Assembly: GCA_037355855.1 (NCBI GenBank)
Contig: CM074767.1
Location: forward strand, 1,426,001-1,490,000
DNA from: Pseudo-nitzschia pungens
Lineage: Eukaryota > Bacillariophyta > Bacillariophyceae > Bacillariales > Bacillariaceae
Reading direction: 5' to 3'
DNA length: 64,000 bases
The notes under the pieces are model-generated. The model was not told the origin of the DNA. It searched no databases and saw nothing but the letters and a program-made list of their open reading frames with translations. The number at the start of each line of letters is the position of its first letter. Within the stretch, counting starts at the first letter, position 1. Shown piece after piece: positions 1 through 8,941 of this stretch. A program made the translations under genes and the position numbers.

Positions 1-929
1 GGACATTGGATCATTACAAAAACTGAACACTCTAAATCTGGGTAAGTTGTTGATTGTGATCGTTTTTCAGATTACATTAAGGTAATATTTGAAGCGGAAA
101 ATCTGACTTGAGTTTCGCTGCCTGCTCCTTTCACTCAACCTCTCCATCTTCTGACATATTGCGATTAAACAACAGCAAACAACAAATTAAGTGGTGCCAT
201 TCCAAGTGCTGAGATTGAATCACTGCAGCGTTTGACTTTCCTCGATCTAGGTATGTCTTTGAAATTTTTGATTGCGTTGGAATTTCATTTCCAGAATCAA
301 TCACAGACCATAAACCTAAAATGTTTCGCATCATTGTCCACTGCATAAAAATGGATAACAAAAATATACGCTTCTTAGGTGCTCCAGATCGGAACGAAGA
401 ACTTATTGGTTCCGTAAATTGCACCAATTTTTTGAACCTGACGATGACAAGGACCGACTGTGAGCTACGCAACACTTTTTTGATTTCTGATTCAACGTAT
501 CGCACCCCCTCGCCGACAGCCGCACCATCCCAATCACCTTCTGAACAACCCTCATCGTCATTTTTGCCATCGGGTTTGCCCACGAAAACGGTACTGCCGT
601 CGAGTTCGCCCACGAAAACAGTACTGCCGTCGAGCTTGCCCACAGAAACTGCATTACCACCAATGTCCCCAATATTGTCCCTCATACCATCAGCATCGCT
701 TTCGGCGTCTCCGTCAGAATTGCAGCAATCGAGATCGGTGACATCACCGTCACCGTCATCGTCACCGCCGCAACCACTGACAATTTCCTCTTCGTCAGAA
801 TCACCGTCGACATCACCTACATTCTATCGTATCTCTATTGATAGACAGAGGGACTTCTCAGTGTCACCCACATCATCGTGGACTACGATCAATAGACAGA
901 GTGAGAGTGATGGCCTAATAGAGACGTAA
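1..929 (+). CDS. Leucine-rich-repeat protein, 3' part, with Ser/Pro-rich tail
   Basis: Three exons are visible: 1-41, 176-250 and 379-929. Introns 42-175 and 251-378 begin GTAAGT and GTATGT and end CAG and TAG. Exons 1 and 2 encode plant-type LRR segments (SLQKLNTLNL; NNKLSGAIP followed by SLQRLTFLDL). Both introns are phase 1 and cut the repeat at the same place. Exon 3 encodes a short capping stretch, then about 140 residues rich in Ser, Pro and Thr with PS/PT dipeptides, ending at a stop at 927-929. No membrane segment follows the tail. The 5' end is outside the window, so signal peptide and repeat number are unknown. LRR plus Ser/Pro stalk suggests a secreted or wall-associated recognition or adhesion protein; that role is inferred. 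The splice model rests on frame continuity across both junctions. Confidence 0.7.
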
Positions 930-1569
930 CCAATATCAATTGGAGGATCGAGCGTTGCATTCTAGGTACTGTGTGAAGAAAGTGAACCGAAATATTGGGT
1001 CCAAAGAAGCAGATTTCTTAAATCAGCAATAGCCAAAGATTGGTTCCAGGGAATCATGCGGTACAAATTAGTTGATTGGGGCGTTTGTGGCGAGGTAAGA
1101 CCGCACGTAAAGAAGTAATGTAAATGGATTCCCATTCTTCTTGTTGCAATTCCTTTCTAGTATTGCACACTCCCTTGACAACAGCAGCAGCAACCCTCTA
1201 AACAATCTAACCCTGTTTGATTCGATTGCCGGCATAAGTCTGAAAGAAAACAATATATTGATTCATAAGCTGTATCATGTTTGAATATGAATTCACTGAG
1301 TTAAATGTACACTTCTACAGAAGTAGTTATGTAATTTTCCCTACCTTCAGGGACATGAATATGTAAGCAATATGTAGAAAATATGTATTGTGTATGCATG
1401 CATTGCAACCATTTAGGCCAAGGGACATTTCCTGTTTAGTGCTTTGCCTAGAAAAGCCCTGCATCAGAGTTGCATAAATGAGTATAAAGTGTGTGTGCTT
1501 GTGTGTGTGATTGGGTTTTTTCTCTTTGTTTTTGGATGTGGGTTGCGCACAGTATTGATGTCATCGCCT
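930..1569. other. Intergenic, nothing recognised
   Basis: The interval is AT-rich. Short open frames occur on both strands but show no recognisable domain. Confidence 0.5.
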
Positions 1570-2403
1570 TTACTCTTGTTTTGTGAGCACGTCAGAGTTG
1601 TCGGTCACAACAACATCGTCGAATTCACCTGAGGAGAGGGGTTGGAGATTGCAGTCAATAACATTCTGGAATTTTTCGCTTCCAAATTGATACAGATCTG
1701 CACATAGAGAGTCTCCGATGTCATCAAGAACGGAATCGCTCATTTCTCCGGTTACATCGAGTTTGGAATACATGTCGAAGTGGCATTTCCATGTGTATTT
1801 ACGATGATTTGCCATGCCCTTGCTTCCAATGATCTTTTCAATCACGTGTCCTCTGTCGTTGAGCCCTTTGAGCGAGTTAATGGAATCATGAAGAGCAGAG
1901 TTCACGTCGAACAAATCTTGGTTGTTCCAGGGCCCGCAATCGATTCCCGAAAAACCGATCTTGAAGAACTGATTGTTGGCAGTCTCGGCAACAACACCAG
2001 AAGGAGCAGATGCCGCAATGTCATAATGGAATGGAAGCGAAGCAATCGCCGATGGCGGGGAAGATAGTGCGGGGGTAGAGGAATAGTCATTAAGGGCATT
2101 CGTCTCGAGAATGTTAGTCCTCTTTGAAGCTTCAATCGCAGCAAGCGAAGCTTCAAAATCGGCCTGAGCCAATGGAAAGATATCAGTGTTTTGAATATAT
2201 TCAAAAGCGTCGTCTCCCTTGGAAACACAGCTCCCTTCGATGAGATTGGAGCGCATTGCATCGGCGATAGCATTCATGCTAGCTTCGTCAAGGACAAAAT
2301 CGGATGCCATGCGTTCGTCTCGAGTTTTCTTGTTAGCAGCTGCGAGTTGGGCTCGTCCATTGGTATTGCTATTGAGAAGGAGAGACTTGGAGGTGGTCTC
2401 CAT
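1570..2403 (-). CDS. Conserved-looking hypothetical protein, 277 aa
   Basis: The open frame starts at an ATG (2401-2403) and ends in TAA. It has no signal peptide and no membrane segment. The N-terminal 120 residues are low-complexity, with Ala/Asn-rich helices. A more ordered C-terminal half contains GFSGIDCGPWNNQDLFD, then RKYTWKCHFDMYSKLD and an acidic tail. The order of a hydrophobic strand with a DLxD element, a helix and a K-Y-x-W/Y-x-x-H/C-x-D-M strand resembles that of the next gene (2561-3073, same strand, 157 bp away), so the two may be diverged duplicates. That link is weak and judged by eye. Function unknown. Confidence 0.55.
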   Translation of the reverse strand: METTSKSLLLNSNTNGRAQLAAANKKTRDERMASDFVLDEASMNAIADAMRSNLIEGSCVSKGDDAFEYIQNTDIFPLAQADFEASLAAIEASKRTNILETNALNDYSSTPALSSPPSAIASLPFHYDIAASAPSGVVAETANNQFFKIGFSGIDCGPWNNQDLFDVNSALHDSINSLKGLNDRGHVIEKIIGSKGMANHRKYTWKCHFDMYSKLDVTGEMSDSVLDDIGDSLCADLYQFGSEKFQNVIDCNLQPLSSGEFDDVVVTDNSDVLTKQE

Positions 2404-2560
2404 TGCATCATCATCGGGGCCTATGGTTATGTAGCATCAAAGTGAATATAGAGTGATCAAAAGTTGAGGGGTGAGTGAGCTGGCGAAAGGACGAACGCAA
2501 GTATACAAACGCACATGGAAGCAAGCGGATGACCAGCCAACCATACGTGTAGACAAATGA

Positions 2561-3073
2561 TCAGAAGCTGACATCGAAGTACGAATACTCACATAATCTG
2601 CATCTCCCCGACATATCCACGTGCCAATAGATGTTGTATTTGAGTGGGGCCTTTGATTTTCCGGGTGGTTTTCTTGGAGGAGGATAAGTGGGCCTGCGCC
2701 TATAGTTTATTTGGATGCTATTGTCGGGATCTTCATTTTTGACTTCGTTGGTGGCAACGATTTGCTGCCCTGACAAGTAGATTCCGTCGCGGTCTCCATG
2801 GACTTCGTCGAAGGCCTTGTGGAAGGAGCATTCGATGACAGCTTGCTTCTCCGGGGACATATCATCAAGGTCCTCCATGCCGTAGCCATCGATAGAGACG
2901 ACAAGAAAGGAGCGGATACCCAGCACGTCGTCGTCAGCAATGGTGATGGTGTCCTCCTCCGTTGAGAGTGAGGCAGCGCCTGCACGAAGATTGGCGGCCA
3001 TACAATGACGGGAGGAATTGGCCAAAAATGAAGCTGCGAAGAGAAGAAGGGGCGTCAGTGTTAGGAGCATCAT
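2561..3073 (-). CDS. Small secreted hypothetical protein
   Basis: The start is set at the tandem ATGs at 3073/3070, because the longer frame upstream begins with TTG. The protein is about 170 aa and opens with a clear signal peptide (MMLLTLTPLLLFAASFLANS). A core with FLVVSIDGYG, then an acidic helix ending AFDEVHG, is followed by a Pro/Lys-rich linker and a C-terminal YNIYWHVDMSGRCRLCEYS. The strand-helix pattern ending in (N/D)(D/E)VH resembles the two repeats of the secreted protein at 39440-40642 (AYNDVHW), but the FLCRHCPDDD motif is absent. It may be a distant member of that family. Function unknown. Confidence 0.6.
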   Translation of the reverse strand: MMLLTLTPLLLFAASFLANSSRHCMAANLRAGAASLSTEEDTITIADDDVLGIRSFLVVSIDGYGMEDLDDMSPEKQAVIECSFHKAFDEVHGDRDGIYLSGQQIVATNEVKNEDPDNSIQINYRRRPTYPPPRKPPGKSKAPLKYNIYWHVDMSGRCRLCEYSYFDVSF

Positions 3074-4189
3074 GATTCGGCGACAGCGATGATAGTTACA
3101 ATGGTAGAAGCAGTACAACTGTTGACAGAAGAAAGATGTAGGCGCAGTGTTGTGAATATGCGACTTATGGAAAACTCGACAGAGTTTGATTGTATTTGAC
3201 AGTGTGTCTTTCGATTTTGAATGAAAATTATTTTATGTCAAGAGATTTGATTGTTCGAAAATGAAGGAGAAATGCGGTTTTCTTTTATTCTCTCCAACTT
3301 TTGACGTTGGGTTCTCGTCGGTGATTCGTGAAACCACACCTTGCATGATTTGTTTATAATAATTTGATCTTGCCAAGATCGACAGCAGGCTACCAAGTTT
3401 TGAGAGTTATCACTTATAACAACCGCACAGTTTGGTACGTACTGCAACACTACGAAGAAGCATTCGCATTTTTTTTTCAAGAAATCTCGCAATCAGAAGA
3501 GTAAACCTTACTCGACTAACTACTGGTAGTCGCACCTTGTTTTAAAAATTGAGGTCACACTTGCGTTTCAGTTTCACGACCACAACATCTACCGGTAAAA
3601 CCTTACGACCACAATCGTCCAACTTAGGCATGAAAGCTTCTATTGAGAACCTTCTCACGGACAACCAAATTCTGTACTAACATACCGGTACCCGTACTGC
3701 AAAGTACGTTTCAACATAAACGTAGGGTTACTCGTACGAGGTACGTAACGTACTATTCGTAGTCGTAGTTGCTTTCTGAAATCAAGGTAAACTGAAGTAC
3801 TTGTACGTACGTACCTGGTACTAATCCTTACTACGAAGTAGTTACGTTTCGTTTTCAGTAACTTATTGAGATGAATAGTAGTAAGTTAATATTTCAAATT
3901 TCAAATTAGGTGGATGACTGACGAAGAAACAGAAACCTTACTCCATACCGAAATAATCATGGTAATAATGTTATTTTAAATTTTTACATCGAAGTATGGA
4001 TATACTTCTAATAGTGTTACAGTATTTTAAAAAATAATGATATTGCTACCAAGTTGCCTGTGTCGCTGCATAAGGGCAGAGAACCACAGAATAGATGGAA
4101 CATGTTTCAATTGGATCGAGGAATTCCGTGACTTCCATCCAGCAAATAAATTTTGATCGCCTGGTTCGTACGACAGGTACGATTGTGAA
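3074..4189. other. Intergenic with clustered TACGTA-type short motifs
   Basis: No gene is seen. Between about 3680 and 3850 the sequence is dense in GTACGTACC, TCGTACGA and GTAGTTACG-like words. These recur in other intergenic stretches of the window. Confidence 0.5.
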
Positions 4190-5038
4190 TCAAATATCAT
4201 TCCAATCGATACAATCTATTCTAACGGAGTCAATAATGATTTTTCGATCTTTTGAAGTAGCTTCAACCGTACTCGTATCAATTAGTCCCGTTTGGCCGTC
4301 TTGATTCTCACCCCTGAACGTTTCAGTCACTGAATCTGATAGCATTGTTGTTGAATGCTGATCTGGTGCGATGATTGAATCATCTTTGTATGAATCGACT
4401 AAAAGAGAGGAAAATTGAGGAGAGTGACTCTCCCTCAAAACATCCATTGCTATCGACTTCGCCATGTTGCGTTCGCATTCCACGGCAATGATTCGCTCGT
4501 CCACACCCCAAATGGGTCTCGTCGCCACCGCTTCCCATTTTATTTCCCGATGGGTGGTATTGAAAACGTTTGAATGAGGCTCATGACATTCTTGGTAATC
4601 GTCATTGTTCTTGCAGTCAAGATGATTGGAAATCAAAGCATTGTAAAATCCTTGGTGCTTCGATTGGAATACACTTTCCAATATGAATGTCACCAGTTTC
4701 GAATCGTCTGGGACACGTAGAGTTGAGAAATCAATTACTACTCTATCAATGTCGGGGCGTTTCTCGACGACAATGCAGAGTTCTTCTAGGGCATCACAAC
4801 GCTGCCTATGTGTGTTCCATACCGGACTTCCCTTGCGTTCCTTTCGATACCCGTTCCCCCTTACGGTGAGGAAGCCATCACGTTTTGCAAGATCATACAG
4901 ATGTCTCTCGTCTGTATTGAGTCTATGGCAGGTGAATCTTGAACCCGTACCCCGTTGTTTCTTCGCCCCTTTCCCATAGCTGAGATTCTCGACGTCGTCG
5001 AGGTTTGCACGGAACACTTTGCGATTTTTTTTAACCAT
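4190..5038 (-). CDS. Conserved protein of unknown function, 282 aa
   Basis: The start is the ATG at 5036-5038; the longer frame begins with GTG. The first 110 residues look like a compact conserved domain. They run from a basic start (MVKKNRKVFRAN) and GSRFTCHRLNTDERHLYDLAK through GFLTVRGNGYRKERKGSP and NTHRQRCDAL to VVIDFSTLRV. The rest is more polar and probably flexible, with a short ordered C-terminus (KIIIDSVRIDCIDWNDI). The basic, Gly-rich RGNGYRKERKGSP segment could bind nucleic acid, but that is a guess. No signal peptide or membrane segment is seen. I do not recognise the family by name. The gene is intact and shows no introns. Confidence 0.65.
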   Translation of the reverse strand: MVKKNRKVFRANLDDVENLSYGKGAKKQRGTGSRFTCHRLNTDERHLYDLAKRDGFLTVRGNGYRKERKGSPVWNTHRQRCDALEELCIVVEKRPDIDRVVIDFSTLRVPDDSKLVTFILESVFQSKHQGFYNALISNHLDCKNNDDYQECHEPHSNVFNTTHREIKWEAVATRPIWGVDERIIAVECERNMAKSIAMDVLRESHSPQFSSLLVDSYKDDSIIAPDQHSTTMLSDSVTETFRGENQDGQTGLIDTSTVEATSKDRKIIIDSVRIDCIDWNDI

Positions 5039-5572
5039 ATTCACAAATACTTATTATTGTTTGCATGTGCCTGCCAGTTACCAATTTTGTTCAACTTGAT
5101 CATAGTCGAGCATCACACAAATAGCTTGGTGGCTGCTCGTTTCATAGTGTCGTCCTGTCGTTGTCTTCCTGGTCGATGAGCAATGGGATCAATTAGACTG
5201 GATGGCGTCAATTCATTATGCTCAGATCCTGCACTGGGGATGCTGCATGTTGTTCGATGCGTTGTTTGTGATGTGGTTGTTAAATCCATGACTGATTCAT
5301 TCATTCCAGTCGTGTTTGGGATCTTCATATAACTTTGAAACTCGAAAACGGTAACCGGTAAGATTTTTTATATTTTTGAATGTCACGAGTAAGGTTACCC
5401 GTACGATTATCGTAAGATTACTCGTAATTAAGGTTTTACTGTATTTTCTACTCCCACATGCATTGATGGATGCGGCATGACGAATGCGCTGATGCACGGA
5501 AAGATTTTGTTTTGATGAGATGAGAAGACGACATTCATCCGATGAACATCGACACGATACAAGAATATTCAT

Positions 5573-6082
5573 ATGGATGCTACCACTGGAAGACGTGTAG
5601 CCGACACAGCTGTAATGAAAACCGCAATGGCCGCTGGACCTGACGGGAATAACGGGTTACCGCGAAAAATCTTTCAAGACGATTTTCGTCGTGGAAAGGG
5701 CAACGCCCTTCAAGCCGCCGTAGCTTCCATGTTCGGCTTGGAATTGATTGACGTACCAAATTTTGTCGAACTTCCCGAGGGATATGAAAGCGCCATAAAA
5801 CGATTTTGTCGCGATCGCAGTCACGCTTGCTTCAAAATTAAGATAAATGATGATTGTAAGGTAGATGAGAAACACGGTGGACGCCTCTGTCTATTGCGAG
5901 GAAAGTCACCAAGGGGTGATTTCGGACATGTCGTTGTAGCGAGACGAAAGAAAGTGAACAATGAGACAGTGCTAAACGGCGGAGTGTTCGAGATGGTTCA
6001 TGACCCTCATCCCGACGAAACTTTTCTCGACGAAGGCGAACCTTATGGATGGTGTATGTTTTTTGTTCCCGTTTGCTATTGA
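5573..6082 (+). CDS. Cysteine-peptidase-like fold protein lacking the expected cysteine
   Basis: This 169-aa intact frame starts at ATG 5573. It matches the layout of a bacterial/phage family of small papain-like-fold proteins. The pattern there is G-N/D-C-hxAAhASLhxhxhxxVPxF, then S-P-R-G-D-hxH-hVVxR, then hHDPHP. Here one sees GNALQAAVASMFGLELIDVP, SPRGDFGHVVVARR and VHDPHPD in that order and spacing. The His and the Asp/His block are kept, but the position usually held by Cys is Ala (GNA). If the family is catalytic this copy is probably inactive. No signal peptide is present. The bacterial resemblance makes old lateral transfer possible. The family assignment is from memory of the motif layout. 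Confidence 0.55.
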   Translation: MDATTGRRVADTAVMKTAMAAGPDGNNGLPRKIFQDDFRRGKGNALQAAVASMFGLELIDVPNFVELPEGYESAIKRFCRDRSHACFKIKINDDCKVDEKHGGRLCLLRGKSPRGDFGHVVVARRKKVNNETVLNGGVFEMVHDPHPDETFLDEGEPYGWCMFFVPVCY

Positions 6083-6567
6083 CGAACTAAAGACGCACAC
6101 CCCATCGACCAATCGTGTCCGGAGAGAGTAAACCAATGTCTTATTTGATGTGGTAGTTGTCACAATGTGTGGAAACTATTTGTTTCTTGCGTTTATATCA
6201 TCTGTGTACGCATGTTTCTATCTCTATTCCTCTATGGATCATCCGATACCATACGAGTTAAAAATCATGTCGGAATTCCCACCAGAGTGCCTTATACCTG
6301 TACAATAGGTCTATCATTTTTCTCACAGAATTTCATGATATTTACAACACTTCACTTAGTGATTTTGTATTCATTTTTACGATTGACTAGCCGTGGGAGA
6401 TTATATGTACGTTTTGTTTCTATTATCAAGTATTTTTACACATGTCACTTTTGTTCGGCAGTGGAATATTCATATTCGACTTGCCCTTCTTGTATTCGGA
6501 TTGATGAGCCGCTTGAGATTGATTACTGTTCTCGACGAAGGAAAGCAATGTTTCGATCAAACGAACT

Positions 6568-7245
6568 CTATCCAATTATAATTTCGAGCACTATGTTATC
6601 GCCGTCGACGATCAGTTTGATTCGATTCGAGTTGAAATCTTTTGTCACGCATTGACTTCCACCAACATGGTAGTGTTCAGTAGAACAGATCGCAACAACA
6701 AATCTATTGCCCTCCACCGAATACTCCGGGTATTCAACTTGGATTTCATTCATGGCTTCCTCGGCGTCCTCTCCAATCAATTCTTCTAGAAACTCTTTAT
6801 CCACACTATTTCTGAAATCAGGGTGCAATGGCCCAATTTTGTCGATACGATCGTTATCCAGATTGTAGTGATTTCTTCCGATACACTGGTTTTCTTCTTT
6901 GTGCCATTTGCATCCATGAGCCCTGCATGCGTGTTTCGGTTCTTCGTGATCATTGTATACTGAGCATTGCAAATCCGTCATGACATGGACGCATCGTACA
7001 AGTTTATTCCTGTAGCACTCCTCTAATTCATCTAGTTCTGGATTTTTCAGGGCAAATCGATGCAAAATCCAGTGGCACCCGGGATCTGCCCTGCACGCTT
7101 TCTTCTTGGTATTCAAACTGGTACAATTCGACTTCGCCATCACGTTCGTGGCTTTTGAAATTGCTACCGCCATCAACAGAAGACTGTAAAACATCGCTGT
7201 ACGTGAAATACCATTGCGACTCTTGGACGTGGCGAAGACCTTCAT
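6568..7245 (-). CDS. Secreted serine-protease inhibitor, potato inhibitor I type, with Cys-rich N-domain
   Basis: The first ATG in frame is 7245 (a longer frame begins with TTG). The second, at 7194, gives a signal peptide at the very N-terminus (MFYSLLLMAVAISKATNVMA). The mature part starts with a Cys-rich region holding two C-x4-GC-x-W units (ACRADPGCHW, ACRAHGCKW). The last 75 residues follow potato inhibitor I/eglin: EELIGEDAEEAMNEIQ, the loop CVTKDFNSNR and the strand IKLIVDGDNIVLEIIIG. By analogy with eglin (VTL-D) the scissile bond is Lys-Asp, so P1 is Lys and trypsin-like proteases are the predicted targets. The conserved Arg that braces the loop is present. The loop has an insertion before the reactive site. 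Probably exported or vacuolar. Confidence 0.75.
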   Translation of the reverse strand: MKVFATSKSRNGISRTAMFYSLLLMAVAISKATNVMAKSNCTSLNTKKKACRADPGCHWILHRFALKNPELDELEECYRNKLVRCVHVMTDLQCSVYNDHEEPKHACRAHGCKWHKEENQCIGRNHYNLDNDRIDKIGPLHPDFRNSVDKEFLEELIGEDAEEAMNEIQVEYPEYSVEGNRFVVAICSTEHYHVGGSQCVTKDFNSNRIKLIVDGDNIVLEIIIG

Positions 7246-8941
7246 TTTTCGTTTGCACTTTTTCAATTCTTTCCTTTCCTGCTTGGTTCTCACTGTTAGA
7301 GGGGGTTTTCTCAATGTCGTTAGCTTTTGATGTTGTGATAAAGACCGAGCTTGCCAAAAAACTCCAATTTTTTGCGCAAAACGGCGGCGGGATACTTCCA
7401 ATTCGGTGGCAAAAGATGTTAGAGTAGAAGAGCACTAACCACGATTGCAATTCTTGATGCGATGGATCGTGCTTCGTGTAACTATTATGCCCGACTTCAC
7501 AAATTGTTAGTATTTTTGACGAAAAAAGTCCTTTGTGCCTGTAATTTTTGTCTAATTAATTATCAGCGTCATTATTACACGTTAGTTTCACTTTTCCCGT
7601 GATAATAATCATGTTTTCGGAGCACCTTCATACACCCTCAACTCCGAGAGAAAAAATACTTGGTAATAATTATTATTACTTTTATGTACGAACTGGGTTT
7701 CATAGAATAAGATACTGTAAGATAGGGTGAAACGGAGGAGCGAGATGAAGCCGCCGAAAAATAGAGTAAGTTACGCAAGATTCATTTATGGAGGTAATTG
7801 GTGGTTAGAATAATTATTCACCCCTTTGGTCATTGTGTTTGCGCCACTGGTGCTGCTGCTGTGTTGCTCGGCTGTTTCATTATTTGATTGATTTTCTACG
7901 GTAAGGTTATATGATTTGGTGACAAGTGAGGGGAAGGAGGGATTAGTACTAGTAATAATATTAGGAAAGTTTTCGTCCCTCATTCCAAGCTTATTTTGCA
8001 GTATTCTAAATTACTAGTAGTAGTATTTAGGATGCTGTCACCTTAGCATTGAGCTCTGGTAGTTCTCACCAGAAGACCCCCATACAACATCCTTAGTACT
8101 AGTTGTTGAATGTGTTCCACAGAAAAATGTGTGAGGAAGGTAAGAAAGTCTACTATTATTTCATCATAGTTATCACAACTTTGGCAGCTCTGCCCTCCAA
8201 TACCATCAGAATTTTTTTCACATCCCTGCATTTCTTCCTTTGTAACATATCATAGTTTCTAGGGTCTGGGACAGTCTGCTAAATTGACTACTACTACTAC
8301 TACTACTACAAAATGCTCCTCGTATTGTCTTATTAATGTCCATGGATGGGTTGGGAAACCTTTTTATGACTGGCTGTAAAAAAATAGTGATGATAGGCAA
8401 TAAGGCTTACCTGTTGATTGAAATATTGGCTTTAGAAACAGCATACTACTAGTACCGTATGTATTGGTGGTTGGAATACAGAGGGAAGGGAGGAGGAGGA
8501 GATTATACTGGTACGACTACTACTACTAGCGAGTGTCAAGTGTCAAAGTGACACCGGGGGTCACTTTGACCCCGGGTGTCACTTTGACACTGATTCAGTG
8601 TGGGGAGGACCGGGAATTTTTGAAATTTGTCAAAAAAACAAAAATCAATCATGTTCCAGTAACTTACCTGTGCCGATACAAGTACTTCGTATCTTCGTTG
8701 CAGATACGTACGAGTACACGTAGTACGAAGTAAATATCTCCATTCGTCGTAAGGTTGAGATTTTACTTTCAACTTGTACGGTAAGTTACTTCAACAATAG
8801 TTTTCATTCATGCCTTCCGTAACCTTACAGTAAGGTTACTTCTGCAACCGAGTTGACGAAGGTAATGATCCTAAAAATCATGGCTCACTGAAATAAAGTA
8901 ATACGAAACCTATACATCAGAGCAGTCCGCTTCGCTAAACT
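7246..8941. other. Intergenic, with a (CTA)n tract and a triple hairpin
   Basis: No gene is seen. A (CTA)n microsatellite lies near 8287-8310, and the nested palindrome at 8539-8591 is listed separately. TACGTA-type motifs cluster at 8680-8860. Confidence 0.5.
8539..8591. repeat. 25-bp inverted repeat made of three consecutive hairpins
   Basis: The arms 8539-8563 and 8567-8591 are inverted copies with one mismatch and a 3-nt CTT loop. Each arm contains its own small palindrome, so the stretch reads GTGTCA-aag-TGACAC, GGGGTCA-ctt-TGACCCC, GTGTCA-ctt-TGACAC. It could fold as one long hairpin or as three short ones. Nothing nearby ties it to a gene end. Confidence 0.85.

Noticed and set aside
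6167..6655. 162-codon plus-strand frame
   Set aside because: It overlaps the 3' end of the protease-inhibitor gene on the other strand and lacks any domain.
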